64,000 nt of DNA from Lunularia cruciata (taxonomy: Eukaryota > Streptophyta > Marchantiopsida > Lunulariales > Lunulariaceae), in assembly GCA_948567375.1 (NCBI GenBank), contig OX419759.1:6478744-6542743 (forward strand), given 5' to 3'. The translations under genes and the position numbers were made by a program. How positions within the stretch are numbered: the stretch's first letter is position 1; every line of letters starts with the position of its first letter. The notes beneath the pieces are model-generated. The model was given only the letters and a program-made list of their open reading frames with translations, had not been told where the DNA came from and did not search any database. Below are positions 35,501-45,812 of the stretch, in pieces.

Positions 35501-38500
35501 CTACTACTCAGAGGTTTCTGCTAAGGGCTATGCAAGAGCCCATCAGAGATCTAATAGACACTTATGCTTGGAATTGGGAGATTTGGCAGAAACTCAAAAG
35601 TTATTACTCTGTTGAGAAATTGGAGAGTTCCAATCAAGTTTGAGATGCAATGTTCAATATGAAATTACAAGATGATGATGATTTCACCCTACATTTGTCA
35701 AAACTGCAGAAAATCTTCAAGAAACTCAAGGCCGATGAGGTTGTACTTACAGAGAAATATGAGATCAATCATCTCTTAAAGACTCTTCCTTCAAGCTATC
35801 ACTCTGTCCTAGTAGCTTTGAAAGTTTAAATGTTGAGGTTGTCACATAGGATTATGTGATAAACAAGTTGGTGGTGTTTAGCAGAGACAGAGAGGACAAA
35901 AAGATGAACTTCAATGAGCTGGGAGATGTTGCTCTGTTCAGTGCTTCTCCTCAACCAAGAAGAGTGCTAGAGAGAAGAGTGACTAAAGCTGGAAAGGGAG
36001 TTAGTATTGTTGATGATAGTACATGTTATTTCTGTCATGAAGATGGTCATATTGCACCTATATGTCCCAAGAAAGGAGAAAGGAGAGAACAAGAGCTGAA
36101 GAAGGCAGGGAAGAAACCTCAACCAGTAATAGGGCAAAAATCTAGGAGTTCAACTTGCAACACAGAGGAGTGCCATGAGATAGAAAGCAATGAGGAGAGG
36201 TACTCAACAGAAGAGCTGGATTGTGGAATGCTAGCAGAATCACAATTGTCCTCAAAGGGTTCTGGATGGTTCTTGGATTTTGAAGCCACCTCTCATATCC
36301 GCTACTAGAAGGAGTTGTTCTCAACTCTTCAACCTCTGAAGATTCGCAAAAGTGTTTGCTATGGACCTGGGATTCTAAATCCAGTGTTAGGAATTGGCAA
36401 AGTTCCTATTGTCCTATTGGAGAACCTGACTGCCTCATGGAGCATGGAGTAGATATTCTGTTTGAGAGCAACAGAAATCAATGCACTTTAAAGAAACGAG
36501 AGCTTGTCCTTGGGTATGGTACTGCCAAAGGGAAGTTGTTCAAGTTGATGGGAGCTGATTGCTCTGATTCTGCATTGGTAACAAAAGACAGAAATGATAT
36601 CCATCTCTGGCATTTTGAGGTTAGGGCACTTGTCAGAGCAAGTCCCCAAGAAATCTTCATCTAGAGCTTTTGGTCTTTTAGATGTCATACATTCTGATGT
36701 ATGGGGATACATGACTGAGAAGTCATTGAGTGGAGCAGCCTACTATGTTTCCTTTGTGGATGATTACAATAGGAAAAGCTTTATTTATCTCATAAAAGCA
36801 AGGACAAAATGCTGCGAAAATTCCAGAAGTTTGTAGCCATGGCTGAGTTGCAGACTGGGATGAAAGTCAAGCAATTGAGAGAAGATGGACTCAGAGAGTA
36901 CAGGAATGAGGAATTCCTCTCTTTTCTACCAGAGAAAGGAATTCTCCTTGACTACTGCCAGAGACAGTCCTGCACAGAATGGAATTGCAGAAAGGTTGAA
37001 TAGAACACAGGTGGACAAAGCATTGGCAATGCTCCAGCATGCCAAGCTGGAGAGGAAGTTTTGGGGTGCTGTGATTACCTGTGAATTTTCTCAGAAATAT
37101 CAATGGTACCCAGCATTACAAGGAAGAACTCCTGAAGAATGCTGGAGTGGTAAGACACCTAATATTTCAACTTTGAAAGTCTTTGGATGTCCTGCCTATG
37201 TTCATATTCCAAATGAGCAAAGGAGGAGTTCACAAAGAAAGCAGAGAAAATGCCTTTTGTAGGATATGAAGAGGGTTTGAAAGGATATCTTCTCTACAAT
37301 CCTAAGTCTGGACAGATCATCAGAAGTAGAGATATACTCTTTGATGAATTGAGGACTTGGAGGGAGAACAATGATGAGATGCAGAAGCAGGCTGATCAGC
37401 TTGATTAGCCTCATCAATCTACCTTCCCAAGCTGCAGAGTTAGTTGTTCAGATCAATCATCAGAAGAGCAATCTCTACCTGAAGCTGATTGTTCACCAAA
37501 GGAGAGTCTGAAGGTGTACAAAAGAAGGCCTAAGCAGCTGGTGTGGTTTCTGATTCTCATTGTGATACTACAGAAGAAGACTCTCAGAAGCAGACTGCAG
37601 ATGCAGAATCTCTGAGTGAAATTCCAGAGATGTCAAGAGATGACATGAAACTTCTAGGCACAGAGCCAAGAAGATCAGAGAGCAATAGAAAACCTATTGA
37701 CGGACTTGGCTTTCTACCAGAAGAGATGTTAGATGAATCTTACATCTGTCATGAAGATTTTGATCCATGCACTTTACAGCAAGCTATGCTCAGACCAGAT
37801 TCGAGTCAGTGGGAGTTGGCTGTAGCAGAAGAGAAGAATTCTCTTCAGACTAATGGTACATGGGTACTAGCTGATTTACCACCAAAAAAAGCAATTGGCT
37901 GTAAATGGGTTTCCAGGGTCAAACGTGGAGTTGAGAATGAGATCCTGCAATACAAGGCAAGACTTGTTGCAAAGGGCTTCAATCAGAAAGCATCAATAGA
38001 TTGTTCAGAAACTTTTGCACCTGTTGCCAGGTATGGATCTATTCACATGCTTCTAGCTCTTGCTGCAGAGAGAGATTGGGAAGTGGAGCAGTTAGATGTG
38101 AAAACAGCCTTTCTCAATGGAGATTTGAGAGAGTCTATCTACATGGATGTTCCAGATGGATATACTGACGCCAAAGGAAAAGTATGCTTGCTTAAGAAGG
38201 CCTTATACGGTCTTAAGCAAGCTCCTAGGGCCTGGTATGAGAAACTAGACTCATACTTTAGGGAGCAGGATTTCAAACGAGCAGATTCTGATATGAGTGT
38301 GTATACTAGAGATGATGTATACATAGCTGTATATGTAAATGATCTATTACTGTTGGGGAACAGTGGATCTATCAATGGAGTGATATATTTTTTGTGTTCT
38401 GTTTTTGAGATGACTATCCTTGGTCTTGTAAAACTCGATTTGGGAACCAAAGTGAGCAAAGACAGAGAAGCAAGATGGATTCAGATCAGTCAACCACAGT

Positions 38501-41500
38501 ATGTGAGATCCATACTAGCTAAGTATCGGATGACAGAGGCGAATCCTGTCTCTACACCTTTTGATCTAGGTTGGAAGCACAGCAGAAACATAGATGGGGA
38601 GGTGAACCACTGTGACAAAACGTTGTATCAGAGTGCTCTTGGTTCTCTAATGTTTATCATGGTCTGTACAAGAGTAGATATATGCTATGCAGTGGGAACA
38701 CTAGCTAAAAATACTAGCAACCCTGCACAAGCACATTTAAAGAGGGTATTCAGGTACTTAAAGGGTACTCAAGATGCACTCTTGGAGTACAGAAAGCAAG
38801 GGAACATACTTGCTCCTACTCTTGAAGCATATACAGATGCTAATTGAGGAGATGACACAAATAAGAACAGATCAACTAGTGGATACACAATCATGCTCAG
38901 TGTTTGAGCAATCAGCTGGCTTAGTAAACTGCAAACATCTGTTGCACTGTCTGCTACTGAGGCAGAATTTATGGCTACCTCAAATGCTACTCAAAAAGTC
39001 ATCTAGAACAGGAGACTTCTTAAGGCACTGGGTTTTGAGCAGGAAATTCCTACTACATTGTGTTGGTTTTAATTAATCTCTAGTTTAGTGTAATCCCTAT
39101 TTTTGTGGCTCTAGTTTAAATACCTCTAGGGTTCAGTTATCATTTTGGGATAAAGTGGAGCGCAGCCACATTTAGGGTTAGGTAAAGCAGACTCTTCGGT
39201 TTGGCTTCTTGTAAATTACTGTTCTCTGAGTTTGACATAGTCAGTTCTCCAGCAAAAGCCATTCCTAGCACCTTGTATATGGTTTCAGATGTTTTCTGTG
39301 CTGCTTATCTTGGGGTGTTTATCATGGTGCGTGAGTGAAATGTTGTGTACTATCTCTGAAGACTCATAGAGAGAGAGAGAGAGTGAGTCTAATATTGTTG
39401 TGAGTAATTAGGAATGTCTACTCTGTGAAATTGGAAAAGTTAAGTGTTAGGATGTCTGATACATCAGAAGTCAGAATGATTGAAGATGGACCTTCAACTT
39501 CATTCAAAGGAAACAATAATTCTCATCACATTGTATTGTGACAGGAAGTATAGCACTTAGCAAAAATCATGTACATCACCCAAGGACTAAGCACATTGAG
39601 ATTAGAAGAAGATTTGTAGAGGTGAAAGGAAAGGAGAAAGTTGTGAAGTTAGTTTACTGTCCTACACAGGAGTAGATGTGTTTACAAAAGCACTACCGAA
39701 AGATAAACACATAAAATGTGTAGGAGATATGGGAGTTGTTCTAAAGTCTCATTAAGTGAGAGTGTTAATTTCAATTAATCTCTAGTTTAGCACAATCCTT
39801 CTTTTTGTCTTGTTACCCAGGCACATTCAACCTTATCCAGAGATAAATGATAATGGTTAGGGTTATATGGGTTAGTTTTAATTAATTTTTTAATTTAAAA
39901 AATTCTCTAGTTTTTATGGTCTTGTTAGATTTCTCTAGAGTTTTGTTATATGTTTAAAGGAAAGGGAGACGCAACCACAATTAGAGTTATGTAAAACAAT
40001 CTTTTAAAGTTTGTTTCTGTGTATATATAAATGTTTTTTGAACTTCTTTGAGTTAGTTCTTTTACAAAGATTATTCCCAACATTAACACCTTACATTATG
40101 TGAAGTCCTGAGTTGCTTAACAGCATTTGAGGTGTGTTCTATATTATTTCATGCTACATGAATGAACTTCTGTGTACTCTCTTTGAGAACTATAGAGTGG
40201 AGAGAGGTCTAGTATTGTGGAGTGCAATCAGGGGTGTCTACTCTGGTGAGACTAGAAGAAACTGGGTGCTAGTGATGTTTGATACATCCAAGGTTAGAAT
40301 GACTGATGGACCTTCTACTTCAAAGAGGAGAAACAAAAATTCTAATCACAATATACTAGCTAAAGCACTAGATTGTAGCAACTGTAGGTAAAGACGATGT
40401 TCAATCTTAAGACAAAGGACGTGCGGGGCATAGAGAGGTGGCTGTTAGATTTTCTTGATTCCGAACGGGGGATTAGATGGCCTTTCAGGAGGAGTCTATT
40501 AGGACTACACATTTTAGGAGACCGGTTTTACCACATGATACCACAGAGTCCACTCGATTACGACGGTATAGGACATTGGGTCAGACGGGAGAGTTTAGTA
40601 GAGTTGCACGAGCGTTACACCCTTTGTCTATGGCTAGTCATACTGACGAGACTATCTCTTCCCTACTACACTCACTATATCCTAAGGAAGCCCAAGGAAA
40701 AGGATATGGGGACATGTGATCATTTTTAGAACAGCAAGAAGGAAAATTGTATGTCAGCAACCCTCATTAAAACAAGGTGATATGAAAGTGAGAAGCCTTT
40801 AAGAGAAATTTTTATAGAGTGGCCAAAGATTAGCATATGACATGTCCTATACCCTAGAAGTCATATTTGAGTAATGTGAGCAGAAGACGTTACAGAGCAG
40901 AACCGCTTCTGCTCCGATAGGACCTACAAGTCATATAACGTAGTGAAACATAGAACCCGTTGTAAAACAACCCGGTTCCATACCAACGTCTGACTCTATC
41001 TCTTGATGGTAAAGCTCGTCAAACATATGAAGTCATTAGCAAAGTCTGACACATCCCATATCCTACAAGTCATATGTACCCTGTCAAGATTTAACGTGCA
41101 TTAAACAAGAAAAGTAGTAACACAAATGTGACATCAAGTGTACATTCAGAAATACAAAGAAGTCTAATGAATATCTGCCTAAGGCTTTAGCACTCACAAT
41201 CAGGGTCCTGGTCTCGTCGATGGGCATTTATTGATGTTGACAACTCTTTGAACGCTGCCCGAGTCGCCTCCACATCCAATGGTTCGTCTTCCTGTGAGAG
41301 ACATGACAATTTACTCACGGTTGCTGCGGCCAACAAATAAATGGATGAAACAATTCGTACTTTTCAAGGAAATACGCACCTTTGGCCCAAAAATGTACGG
41401 GAAGTACTGAGGTATGACGCGCCCTAGCAGCAAATTAGCATCCGTAACAGCCAACTGTCCTCCCTTCCGGTAACAAACTGGTCCGGGATGAGCACTAACC

Positions 41501-44500
41501 GATTCTGGACCTACCTGCAATATTATCCATCTTTTAAAACATACCGAAATGGATGCGGGCAATTGATCTGTGCACAGATACTTCTGAATTTTCTCCTAAG
41601 CTCACAACTAGCCTGTGCTATAGATAAAGAAAGGTCTATGTAAGTCAGCGAATAAGTTACAGAGTCTAATCTGCTTCATTGAAATGCTAATACGCTAACA
41701 ACTCTTTCTGTTGTGGCAAAAGTCCATTCAAGTATGAACTTACAAGATCAGTTGCATTATCTCAGAAAAAGAAAATGTGAATTTACCTTGAAGACCCCAG
41801 CTTGAAATTTGAGTTTAGAACCGCCTCCAGCTGCCACTGTGTTGATATCAAGTTGAGGAGCCTATGCAATCAATTTTTACCTGATATTAGCAAGTACCGA
41901 ATGATGATGTTTAATTGTGGAGAGTTCAATTTCTTTGTATGAAGTTAGAGGACATCCTACAGCATACAAGTGGAGAAAGTATTGCTGTAAGCCAGGTAAG
42001 AGGTGTTCTCTTTTTCCACAAACCAAACTGAGGTCGTACATTCTCGCCATATGCAAGAAACTAATTCTACCAGAAACAATTTCATCCTCTTTTGGACCTG
42101 AATTATGACTCCAGCAGTTTGTGTCTCCAACACTTGCTCATAGGTTCCGGCATATCTGCTGACATCTGTTGAGGTGCCACCCATGTCGAAGCCTATGATC
42201 TGCACAAGTGCACTAGAAAGACTGAGCCAGAAGATTAAGCTCTGAACTGGGATCTGAAGACGGAGCCACGCAGCAAACTGGATGCTTCACTGCTAATCAC
42301 AAATGACGTACAGGTTGAGTCGTTTCCAATCCATGAGTTGTGCGCGCGTATCCAACAACCCCCCCTGCTGGTCCTGAGAGAATGGCCTGGATGGATAGGA
42401 AAGAAGACAACAATTAAGCTGTATGCCGAGTAGTTGAGTTCATCCTCTTGGTGTATTTAACAGAGTGTGTCCGACTGGCCAGGTTTCTCTGCAAGAAGAC
42501 TCGGATTCATTTCACTGAAATACCGAGGAAGTATATTCAAAGGGATCTAACCTTATGCCCGGAGAACCGACTTTCGGGAGTAAGTCCTCCATCAGACTGC
42601 ATGAAGGATACAGTCACTTTGTCCAGACCTTCATCAAATCCTGATTCAATCTACAACACGTCAAAATATGAACCCTTTAAAAGCTACTGTGGCCATTAAC
42701 TTGGGAAGAGGAGAAAATAGGGCTTATTCAGAATGTAAAGCTATGAAGACTGAGTGAGTTCCAACAGGATTACAAAAAGTTGAATATTCTTGGCTAAAGA
42801 AATGATAGCTACACGGACGTAGTAGTCTATAAGCTTTCAGCTGATTTGCTTGCCGGTAAAATCGTCCCTACCTGATAGAAAACCAGAGAGATATTCTCTG
42901 ATAACGGGAGTCAGGTACGAATCAACAGTAGCAGTCAGACCCCTTGGAACAGCTCGAACCATCGCGCTAAGAGAGGATGATATAGATACTTGCTTAAAAC
43001 CCATGGCTTTTGCAATACGCTCGACGGCCTGCTTTCATTAAATTTCCGTCAGCATGGTGATTGAAGTCAAGTAGAGGACAAACTTATTAGCAGGTGACAT
43101 CTTTGAACAACCGAAGGTCAGACAGCTAAATAATCGTATTAGCAAAGAATTCAAGTACCATGTTCCTCTGCTAAGCTTTGCACTTCGATAAGACACAAGT
43201 CACAGCAACAGGGATATGAAAACGAGATAGCACTCAATTCGCATACTCCCCTATGATTTCCCAGGGCAGAGCTGTCAACAGTAGTCAAAGATACATTGAC
43301 CTAAACAGGGAGGGACACCAGAGATCAGATGTGGCGTTACCTGTTCGTGCACAGGGTAGAGGTATGAATGGAGGAACACCACTGCGAGACTCCTGATTCC
43401 TTTCTTGAGGAGTGCCTGTGGAACCAAAACGGCCAACAGTAAAGAAAACCCACATGACAATTACAACCACAGAAGATTACCTCGGATATGAGAACGAATC
43501 CTATATGAGCCTGGAACGGTCGAGGGCAGGAAAATGTAAGAGAACCATATGATTGATGGAGGATCCACTCTGACGGTGCCTCTTCTCCATGGGCATACTG
43601 TGATCTTAACCACTTTGAGAATCAGAATGAGTCCCATACCTGTAGTTTGGGCTCAAGACTGGCCTCATCAAGCGGCTTACTGATCTCCACGATTTCACCA
43701 GAGAGACCTTTTACTGACTTTACGCCCTCCTTGGGAGACTCGCTTCCATTCAAACCAAGCTGGATGCGCTCATCGACTTCTACAACCTCCTCGTACCTTG
43801 TTTGAGCACGTGCATGATTGAAAGATTGTAAGTCATGTTTCGGAGTTGTTAGATGTTTGTAGTGGTTAGACGAGCTTATTGACTTACTAGTTACTAGAAG
43901 AAGATGTGGCACATTGTTTCATATCTGAAAACGGTGGATTATAAACCTACACAAGTTACAAAGTCATCGAGAGATGGAAGATGAATCCTATTGACCCGTT
44001 GATCCACACTCCACAGCTGGTATCAGAGGAGCAAATTTCAGTAACTTCATTACGCACCAAAAATCTCTCAAGCATAAACTTAAAACAGCCACTTATGGCC
44101 AGGTTAAGTAGTGTGGATTGTCTTTTCTGCATATTCGGGTCTGCTCGTGCAAACTTTTCAGATATGATGTTATTTTCATCCAGTTGATGCGTTGGCAGGA
44201 TATCACATACAATGTAGAAGGTACGGCTACAGTCAAGTCGAAAATTTTGGGTCGTGCCTGATTCCCAATTCGTAAAAGATCTCTAAAGCCCTGCAAATGC
44301 ATGTTCTAGAATTATAAGCGGAAAAAATATACTAGTATTAAGGCAACGAAGTCAACTGATGCAGCTAATCTTAGCCACAACTTTGATTCAGCTGTAAAGT
44401 CTGTTGATAAACTTCAAGCTAGTGTCTACTATGGTAAAGCTGGCCACCAGACTATCCACGCTAACGGCGAATATACTACAGCATCACCAACCTTCGTGAC

Positions 44501-45812
44501 AAGAAGCGCTGTACGTTCACCTCTTCTCTCGAGCAACGCATTTGTAGCGACAGTAGTTCCTAAGGGCCAAAACATACATCCGATCTTCTCAGGGTCAGGA
44601 AATACGCCATGAAAGTTTAGATCGCAGAATCATCATTTTTGTCAAATTTTTAAGAACCATCGAATCAAATTTGCGCAGATCGACTAATTAGAAAACTGGT
44701 AACTAAAATCTGCTCTGATCAAATTCCCTGATGTAGAATCCTTTCTCAGTTTCAAAGATTTACTGCAGAAAACTGTACGGCTATAAGAAAGCAAATTTGA
44801 AAATATTCTGATGCACAATATTACCCATTCGTATCCAGTCTAATTTATCTGTTGGAAGCTTCTTTGACCTTAGTATCTTCTCACCAGTCACCTGTTTCAG
44901 TCATATACCACATTTTCCTATGCATCAGTTGGCAATTCCAGGTCCAGCCAGCTGCAACGAGTGAGGAGCTGTCTCCAAAACCCCTCACGTACAGCAAGTG
45001 CCCATCCCCATCAAAAGAACAAGAATGCAACAGTTTCTGAAAGTGATGCATTCGATGATAAATTTTCTTATGTTGAAGTCACTCTTCGATTCAAGAGAGC
45101 AAAATTCGTTAAATTACCTCTTCCAATATTCTTCTAATTCCTTCACGAGGTGCGTCATCATAGTTACCAGGATCCACAGATAAGAGTTTCACAAGACGCC
45201 ATCCGGGCTCTCCAGGAACCTGTGCATTGGAACAATAATCTTACATGCTGCAAGACTTGTCACGCCACACTGAAAGCACAAACTCTCGGTGTTCAGATTC
45301 TCTCTCCAGAGTTCGGTTGAGCTGTGCAAATTCAAGATATTGTGAAGAGCTGCCCCCGCTCTCAATATCTGACTAAAGAATTCCTTCAAATTGCTATGAT
45401 TCTGAAAAATGCCGCTTCTTTATGTCCAGCTCAAACTCCTTAGAACTTAACTTCTTTCAAGTCGTTAAACGTACCCCCTTCCCTGCACTTCAGGATTCTC
45501 AAATTCTCTATTCAGAAACGAAAACCAGCTCAAATTCGCCGCTGAATAGCATCCAGGACAGATGCATGTTCTTCATCTATTAACTGACGGAAAACCTCTA
45601 GTCCTCTCTACTGAGATTTAGCGAGAGAGAAAATTCCAATCCGCAAACAATTAGCTCCACATTTGAAACTGTAAACGCTCGCTACAAGGAGCTCAACTGC
45701 AGAACTTGTAAGAAAATCTGCTAACCTCAGCATACACATCAGTGAAAGTGCCACCCCTGTCAATGCAGAAGCGGAACTGCCTGGCGCTGCGATCTTCCTC
45801 AACGCTTCCCAT
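20528..45812 (-). CDS. OXP1: 5-oxoprolinase (ATP-hydrolysing), 36 exons
   Basis: Hydrolyses 5-oxoproline to glutamate with ATP in the cytosol (gamma-glutamyl cycle, glutathione turnover). Exons (minus): 45812-45726, 45219-45118, 44891-44825, 44559-44492, 44290-44211, 43796-43640, 43415-43341, 43028-42872, 42640-42552, 42386-42312, 42199-42098, 41861-41787, 41514-41380, 41291-41198, 34652-34573, 34279-34177, 33832-33654, 33048-32995, 32904-32819, 32468-32388, 32204-32114, 31797-31723, 31586-31389, 31285-31164, 30617-30527, 30281-30202, 29947-29866, 29282-29154, 28911-28819, 28647-28444, 27969-27901, 27481-27303, 27079-26917, 26719-26615, 26463-26346, 20616-20528. All introns are GT-AG, phases agree, and the product is 1277 residues against about 1266 in Arabidopsis. 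Landmarks: DRGGTFTD 18-25, GPAGG 299-303, DMGGTSTD 324-331 (hydantoinase A half); [12 protein letters not shown] 824-835, RGHHAE 855-860, PGGGGYG 1266-1272 (hydantoinase B half). Introns 14 and 35 hold copia elements; no disabling change is seen in the coding exons. Confidence 0.95.
20749..21186 (+). repeat. 5' LTR of copia element 1
   Basis: 438 bp, TG...CA ends. A TATA-like tatatat is at 20875-20882. Near the 3' end is the position of the family gag start, here acg (21110-21112) instead of atg, although the following frame is still open through the LTR boundary. Confidence 0.93.
21187..21200 (+). other. Primer-binding site of copia element 1 (half-tRNA iMet type, decayed)
   Basis: ggttataggccctc lies immediately after the LTR. 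It differs at two positions from the sequence in element 2, which is exactly complementary to the anticodon arm of plant initiator tRNA-Met as I remember it. Confidence 0.7.
21201..23240 (+). pseudogene. Copia element 1 gag, protease and integrase (broken)
   Basis: Gag begins in the LTR, continues to 21259, and resumes in another frame near 21246 ([13 protein letters not shown]). The nucleocapsid zinc knuckle [14 protein letters not shown] (CX2CX4HX4C) is at 21929-21970. The protease keeps its active-site DSG at 22181-22189 in a [10 protein letters not shown] context. The integrase has the HHCC finger (HLRLGHL and CIGCAKGK) near 22590-22710 and catalytic blocks HSDVWG, FVDDYS and [12 protein letters not shown] from 22770 to 22980. 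Stops at 22296 and 22505 and frame changes near 21730 and 22875 break the polyprotein. Confidence 0.85.
24294..24745 (+). mobile_element. Solo LTR of the same copia family, nested in element 1
   Basis: 452 bp, TGTTAG...TTATCA, flanked by the 5-bp duplication CTTTA (24289-24293 and 24746-24750). It splits the RT sequence of element 1 at a point where element 2 is continuous. This is an insertion followed by LTR-LTR recombination that removed the internal region. An open frame starting [17 protein letters not shown] is present at its 3' end (24672-24745). Confidence 0.95.
24453..24459 (+). promoter_or_regulatory. TATA box in the copia LTR
   Basis: tatataa, preceded by an imperfect dyad (agcaaccccctagggtttgct, about 24425-24446). 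The related LTRs have tatatat or a similar sequence at the same place. RNA would start about 30 bp downstream, well before the gag ATG at 24672. Confidence 0.6.
25847..26313 (+). repeat. 3' LTR of copia element 1
   Basis: 467 bp. It includes three extra near-copies of an 18-bp-scale attaggctagatacatgatt motif near 25870-25940, compared with the 5' LTR. It carries an intact gag-type start ATG at 26237 and an open frame to the LTR end. Confidence 0.93.
32583..32616. repeat. Perfect hairpin, 15-bp arms, 4-nt loop, with an extra direct copy of one arm
   Basis: The arms 32583-32597 and 32602-32616 are exact complements around taac. The 13-mer aattggccgtaca of the left arm also occurs just before it at 32571-32583. 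It is in oxoprolinase intron 19, between exons 32904-32819 and 32468-32388. Confidence 0.93.
34787..35306 (+). repeat. 5' LTR of copia element 2
   Basis: 520 bp, TGTTAG...TCATCA. A gag start ATG lies at 35232-35234, 73 bp before the LTR end. Its frame stays open through the primer-binding site to a stop at 35358-35360. Confidence 0.93.
35232..36310 (+). pseudogene. Copia element 2 gag and protease (broken)
   Basis: The gag start is within the LTR. After a frame change near 35350 it continues as [15 protein letters not shown], with a stop at 35641. The zinc knuckle [14 protein letters not shown] begins at 36024. The protease active site reads DFE (36276-36284) where element 1 has DSG, so the catalytic Ser/Gly are lost. 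A stop at 36306-36308 follows. Confidence 0.85.
35307..35320 (+). other. Primer-binding site complementary to the initiator tRNA-Met anticodon arm
   Basis: ggttatgggcccac starts on the base after the LTR. It is the exact complement of GUGGGCCCAUAACC, which I recall as nucleotides 26-39 of plant initiator tRNA-Met. Position 39 is where the half-tRNA primer of Drosophila copia ends. It does not match the usual plant site (TGGTATCAGAGC) for the tRNA 3' end. Confidence 0.8.
36560..37300 (+). pseudogene. Copia element 2 integrase (broken, internal deletion)
   Basis: Compared with element 1, about 90 bp between the two halves of the HHCC finger are missing (after RLGHL near 36620), which removes its CxxC pair. 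The catalytic core is present in shifted frames: HSDVWG near 36695, FVDDYN near 36755, then [22 protein letters not shown] near 36960-37020 (a single-base change of frame occurs just before it). Confidence 0.8.
37543..38847 (+). CDS. Copia element 2 reverse transcriptase/RNase H open frame, active site mutated
   Basis: An unbroken frame of 434 codons covers the whole RT domain: [21 protein letters not shown] near residues 122-142, [15 protein letters not shown] at 181-195, [14 protein letters not shown] at 222-235, and the start of RNase H at the end (EAYTDAN). The catalytic YVDD is YVND (264-267, codon aat at 38338-38340), which should abolish polymerase activity. The first in-frame Met is not a real start, as the domain belongs to a polyprotein. 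The frame stops at 38845-38847, where element 1 reads Trp. Confidence 0.85.
   Translation: MVSDSHCDTTEEDSQKQTADAESLSEIPEMSRDDMKLLGTEPRRSESNRKPIDGLGFLPEEMLDESYICHEDFDPCTLQQAMLRPDSSQWELAVAEEKNSLQTNGTWVLADLPPKKAIGCKWVSRVKRGVENEILQYKARLVAKGFNQKASIDCSETFAPVARYGSIHMLLALAAERDWEVEQLDVKTAFLNGDLRESIYMDVPDGYTDAKGKVCLLKKALYGLKQAPRAWYEKLDSYFREQDFKRADSDMSVYTRDDVYIAVYVNDLLLLGNSGSINGVIYFLCSVFEMTILGLVKLDLGTKVSKDREARWIQISQPQYVRSILAKYRMTEANPVSTPFDLGWKHSRNIDGEVNHCDKTLYQSALGSLMFIMVCTRVDICYAVGTLAKNTSNPAQAHLKRVFRYLKGTQDALLEYRKQGNILAPTLEAYTDAN
39061..39528 (+). mobile_element. Solo LTR nested in copia element 2
   Basis: 468 bp, TGTTGG...TCATCA, flanked by CATTG on both sides (39056-39060 and 39529-39533). It interrupts the RNase H coding sequence. 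It carries the gag start ATG at 39452 with an open frame to its end. It is a different sub-lineage from the LTRs of element 2, with many substitutions. Confidence 0.95.
39773..40348 (+). repeat. Composite 3' LTR of copia element 2
   Basis: It begins like the 5' LTR (tgttaatttcaattaatctctagtttagcacaatcc). At about 39868 a second LTR start appears (gttagttttaattaat), followed by a different sub-lineage, with an A/T-rich expansion near 39885. It ends tctaatca at 40348. The polypurine tract aagtgagag precedes it. A gag-type ATG is at 40275. Confidence 0.75.
40390..40735 (+). mobile_element. Probable LINE fragment in oxoprolinase intron 14
   Basis: The frame 40477-40719 ends with [14 protein letters not shown] and [14 protein letters not shown]. 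This spacing (a G-x-x-ARAL block followed by a LxxLHP block) resembles the segment just upstream of the RT domain in plant LINEs like the one at 8555-10745. An overlapping frame at 40397-40729 is probably a shadow. It lies immediately beyond the copia element's target duplication. The assignment rests on weak local similarity. Confidence 0.4.

Larger units (their letters stand above)
34787..40353 (+). mobile_element. Ty1/copia LTR retrotransposon 2, in oxoprolinase intron 14
   Basis: Same family as element 1. 5' LTR 34787-35306, internal region with gag to RNase H, 3' LTR from 39773. The target duplication TACTA is at 34782-34786 and 40354-40358; the last LTR-like base is near 40348, leaving about five unexplained bases (40349-40353). 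A solo LTR (39061-39528) is nested in the RNase H region. Stops and frameshifts, and mutated protease and RT active sites, make it inactive. It is antisense to the host gene. Confidence 0.93.

Noticed and set aside
43157-43188. A minus-strand stretch reading [10 protein letters not shown] with a GT donor after it, at first taken as oxoprolinase exon 8
   Set aside because: No AG acceptor in the right phase precedes it. The block at 43028-42872 gives the correct continuation ([11 protein letters not shown]) with perfect splice sites and phase.
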